Assembly (NCBI GenBank): GCA_964509475.1
Contig: CAZDXJ010000003.1
Span: forward strand, 1-64,000
Length of the DNA stretch: 64,000 nucleotides
Direction: 5' to 3'
Source: CAZDXJ01 sp964509475
Lineage (GTDB): Bacteria > Pseudomonadota > Gammaproteobacteria > Methylococcales > Methylomonadaceae
Of the stretch, positions 62,029 to 64,000 are shown one piece after another; position 1 is the first letter of the stretch, and the number at the start of each line of letters is the position of its first letter. The notes beneath the pieces were generated by a model. The model saw nothing but the letters and a program-made list of their open reading frames with translations, made no database searches and was not told the origin of the DNA. A program made the position numbers and the translations under genes.

Positions 62029-64000
62029 TGGCTCTGCACCCTGACTTCCCCGATTCCCCTCATGCCATCCTCGACCCGGAAATCCGCTGGTTCCCGGCGG
62101 ATGAAGCATTACGGGAGACCAGCGCAGACAAGCTGATGCCGCCGCTGGTGTATCAGCTTCGCCGCAAGGTGAAAGAGTTTCGCGGCAGTGGTTATGTTGG
62201 TGCGACCAACACCAGTAAAAGCCTGTTGAACTGGTGGTTCAAGGAGCCGCACTTGCAGCCGCAAGCGGATGGTACAACGGCACAGTTTCAATATTTCTTT
62301 GCCCAGCGCGAGGCGCTGGAGACCATCATCTACCTGTATGACGTGGTGGGGGCCAAGGACAAGTTCGACCTGATGCGCTTTGATTCCAGCGGCGCGGTGT
62401 CGGCGCAGATGTTCGACGAAAGCTGGCGGCGCTATGTCATCAAGATGGCCACCGGCAGCGGCAAAACCAAGGTGATGAGCCTGGCGCTGGCCTGGAGTTT
62501 TTTCCACAAGACCTATGAGCCGGATTCCGATCTATCGCGCAACTTTTTGGTGATCGCGCCCAATATCATTGTGCTGGATCGAATCTATCACGATTTTCAG
62601 GGTTTGCGGCTCTTCTTTGCAGACCCGGTATTACCCGGCAACGGCTTTGATGGACGCAACTGGCGTGATGATTTTCAGTTGACCCTGCACCTGCAAGACG
62701 AGGTGCGGGTGACGCAGCCAACCGGCAATATCTTTTTGACCAATATTCACCGCGTCTATTCCGGCGAGGATATTCCGCCGTCACCGGATGATGACAACAC
62801 GATGGATTACTTCTTCGGCAAGCGGCCCACCGGGGCGACCACGGATTCTACCGTGGACCTGGGCGACATCGTGCGCGACATCGACGAGCTGATGGTGCTG
62901 AATGACGAAGCGCACCATATTCATGACGCCAAGCTGGCCTGGTTCAAGTCCATTGAGGATATACATAACCGGCTGTTGCAAAAGGGTGGCTCACTCAGTC
63001 TGCAGCTGGATGTAACGGCAACGCCAAAGCACAACAACGGCGCAATCTTCGTACAAACCGTTTCTGATTATCCGCTGGTGGAGGCGATTTCACAGAACGT
63101 GGTGAAGCATCCCGTGCTGCCGGATGCCGCCAGCCGGGCCAAGCTCGAAGAGCGGCAAAGCGTGCGCTACACGGAGAAATACGCCGACTATCTCGACCTG
63201 GCCGTGATCGAGTGGCGCAAGGCGTACGCCGAGCATGAAAAGCTCGGCAGGAAGGCCATCCTGTTTGTGATGACTGATGACACCAAGAACTGCGATGACG
63301 TAGCCGAGTATCTGGAAGGCCGTTACCCTGACTTGAAGGATGCCGTGCTGGTAATTCATACCAAGAACAACGGTGAGATTTCCGAGGCGCAGTCGGGTAA
63401 GAAGAAGGAAGAGCTGGAGGTATTGCGTAAGCAATCCAACGAGATTGATTCCATGGAAAGCCCCTACAAGGTCATTGTGTCGGTGCTGATGCTCAAGGAA
63501 GGCTGGGATGTGCGCAATGTAACCACCATCGTCGGGCTGCGCGCCTATTCCGCCAAGAGCAATATCCTGCCGGAACAGACCCTTGGCCGTGGTTTGCGCA
63601 AGATGTATCCCGGCGGGGTTGAAGAATACGTCAGCGTGGTGGGCACCGATGCCTTCATGGATTTTGTCGAGTCTATCCAGGCCGAAGGCGTCGAACTGGA
63701 ATGCAAGGCGATGGGCGAAGGCAGCAAGCCCAAGACACCACTGGTGGTTGAGGTTGATAAAGAAAACACGGATAAAGACATCGACGCACTGGATATTGAA
63801 ATTCCCGTGCTGACACCGCGTGTTTATCGGGAATACAAGAATCTGGCTGATTTGGATGCCGGGAAAATGACATTTCAGACGGTGGCTTATCGACAGTTTT
63901 CCGAGGAAGAGCAACGCGAGATCGTATTCAAGGACATCACCACGGGCGAGGTAACCCATACCACGATTCTCGACAGCGCCGGGATTGCCGATTACCGCAG
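62028..64000 (+). CDS. DEAD/DEAH-box helicase, type III restriction Res subunit (partial)
   Basis: An open frame of 657 codons that continues past the window edge. It starts at ATG 62028, with TTAGGAG upstream. Helicase motif I is 'ATGSGKT' (141-147), motif II 'DEAH' (293-296), motif III 'DVTATPK', and motif VI 'QTLGRGLRKMYPG' (GRGLR from 520). The C-terminal nuclease expected of Res subunits would lie outside the window. It is only distantly like the Res at 35 kb in the motifs I compared. Its mod partner is separated from it by the ATPase-TOPRIM pair. Confidence 0.88.
   Translation, partial: MALHPDFPDSPHAILDPEIRWFPADEALRETSADKLMPPLVYQLRRKVKEFRGSGYVGATNTSKSLLNWWFKEPHLQPQADGTTAQFQYFFAQREALETIIYLYDVVGAKDKFDLMRFDSSGAVSAQMFDESWRRYVIKMATGSGKTKVMSLALAWSFFHKTYEPDSDLSRNFLVIAPNIIVLDRIYHDFQGLRLFFADPVLPGNGFDGRNWRDDFQLTLHLQDEVRVTQPTGNIFLTNIHRVYSGEDIPPSPDDDNTMDYFFGKRPTGATTDSTVDLGDIVRDIDELMVLNDEAHHIHDAKLAWFKSIEDIHNRLLQKGGSLSLQLDVTATPKHNNGAIFVQTVSDYPLVEAISQNVVKHPVLPDAASRAKLEERQSVRYTEKYADYLDLAVIEWRKAYAEHEKLGRKAILFVMTDDTKNCDDVAEYLEGRYPDLKDAVLVIHTKNNGEISEAQSGKKKEELEVLRKQSNEIDSMESPYKVIVSVLMLKEGWDVRNVTTIVGLRAYSAKSNILPEQTLGRGLRKMYPGGVEEYVSVVGTDAFMDFVESIQAEGVELECKAMGEGSKPKTPLVVEVDKENTDKDIDALDIEIPVLTPRVYREYKNLADLDAGKMTFQTVAYRQFSEEEQREIVFKDITTGEVTHTTILDSAGIADYR

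Noticed and set aside
63090..63959. 289-codon minus-strand ORF opposite the partial res
   Set aside because: The plus strand has unbroken helicase motifs over this range, and the reverse product is a shadow without recognisable features.

Overview
The window reads as chromosomal DNA of a gammaproteobacterium, most likely an aerobic methanotroph of the order Methylococcales. That placement is inferred from three things: the housekeeping order metZ-purF-cvpA-dedD-folC-accD-trpA-trpB-trpF, the blocks der-bamB-yfgM-hisS and tgt-yajC-secD-secF, and a eukaryote-like delta24-sterol reductase. Sterol synthesis is rare in bacteria but is known from Methylococcus. No methane or methanol oxidation gene lies in the window, so the genus cannot be fixed.

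Layout. 1-1.35 kb: P2-like prophage debris against the 3' end of a tRNA-Phe gene. 1.5-11 kb: one long minus-strand run with a DUF4126 membrane protein, metZ, purF, cvpA, dedD, folC, accD and trpABF (methionine, purine, folate, fatty acid and tryptophan synthesis). 11-18.7 kb: a divergent MetF-like protein, purB, mnmA with a Nudix hydrolase, clpS-clpA and infA. 18.7-24.2 kb: a repeat-rich stretch holding the sterol reductase, a pterin dehydratase, a fused SpmA-SpmB protein and a CARDB fragment. 24.2-27.4 kb: the oadGAB sodium pump. 27.6-35.1 kb: tpx, der, bamB, yfgM, hisS, pilF, rlmN and ndk. 35.2-40.2 kb: a type III restriction-modification locus with a REP-associated transposase between mod and res. 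40.7-50.3 kb: a small membrane ORF, a heptosyltransferase, secF-secD-yajC-tgt, htpG with a heat-shock promoter, a sigma-54 activator and a DsbD_2/SafE-type membrane protein. 50.5-57.8 kb: a TonB receptor, pyrF, an AEC permease, a CinA-like protein and the ABC-F protein Uup. 57.86 kb: tRNA-Ser(GGA). 58-64 kb: a second type III-like locus that runs off the window.

The most interesting object is that second locus: mod, a RecF/OLD-like ABC ATPase, a small TOPRIM-like protein, and res, all in one overlapping operon beside tRNA-Ser. The ATPase-TOPRIM pair resembles in layout the pair in PARIS-type abortive defence and sits inside a restriction operon. A guard module that acts when restriction is inhibited is a testable hypothesis, not something shown by the sequence. 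The mod genes of both restriction loci have an AT-rich central segment between GC-richer catalytic halves, as expected if target-recognition domains are exchanged.

The intergenic DNA is rich in small palindromic elements: REP pairs flanking their transposase, a 132-bp MITE-like element with 10-bp direct repeats, a long hairpin family in three copies, and a REP-like hairpin inside the reading frame of the second mod gene. No CRISPR array, rRNA gene or complete insertion sequence was found.
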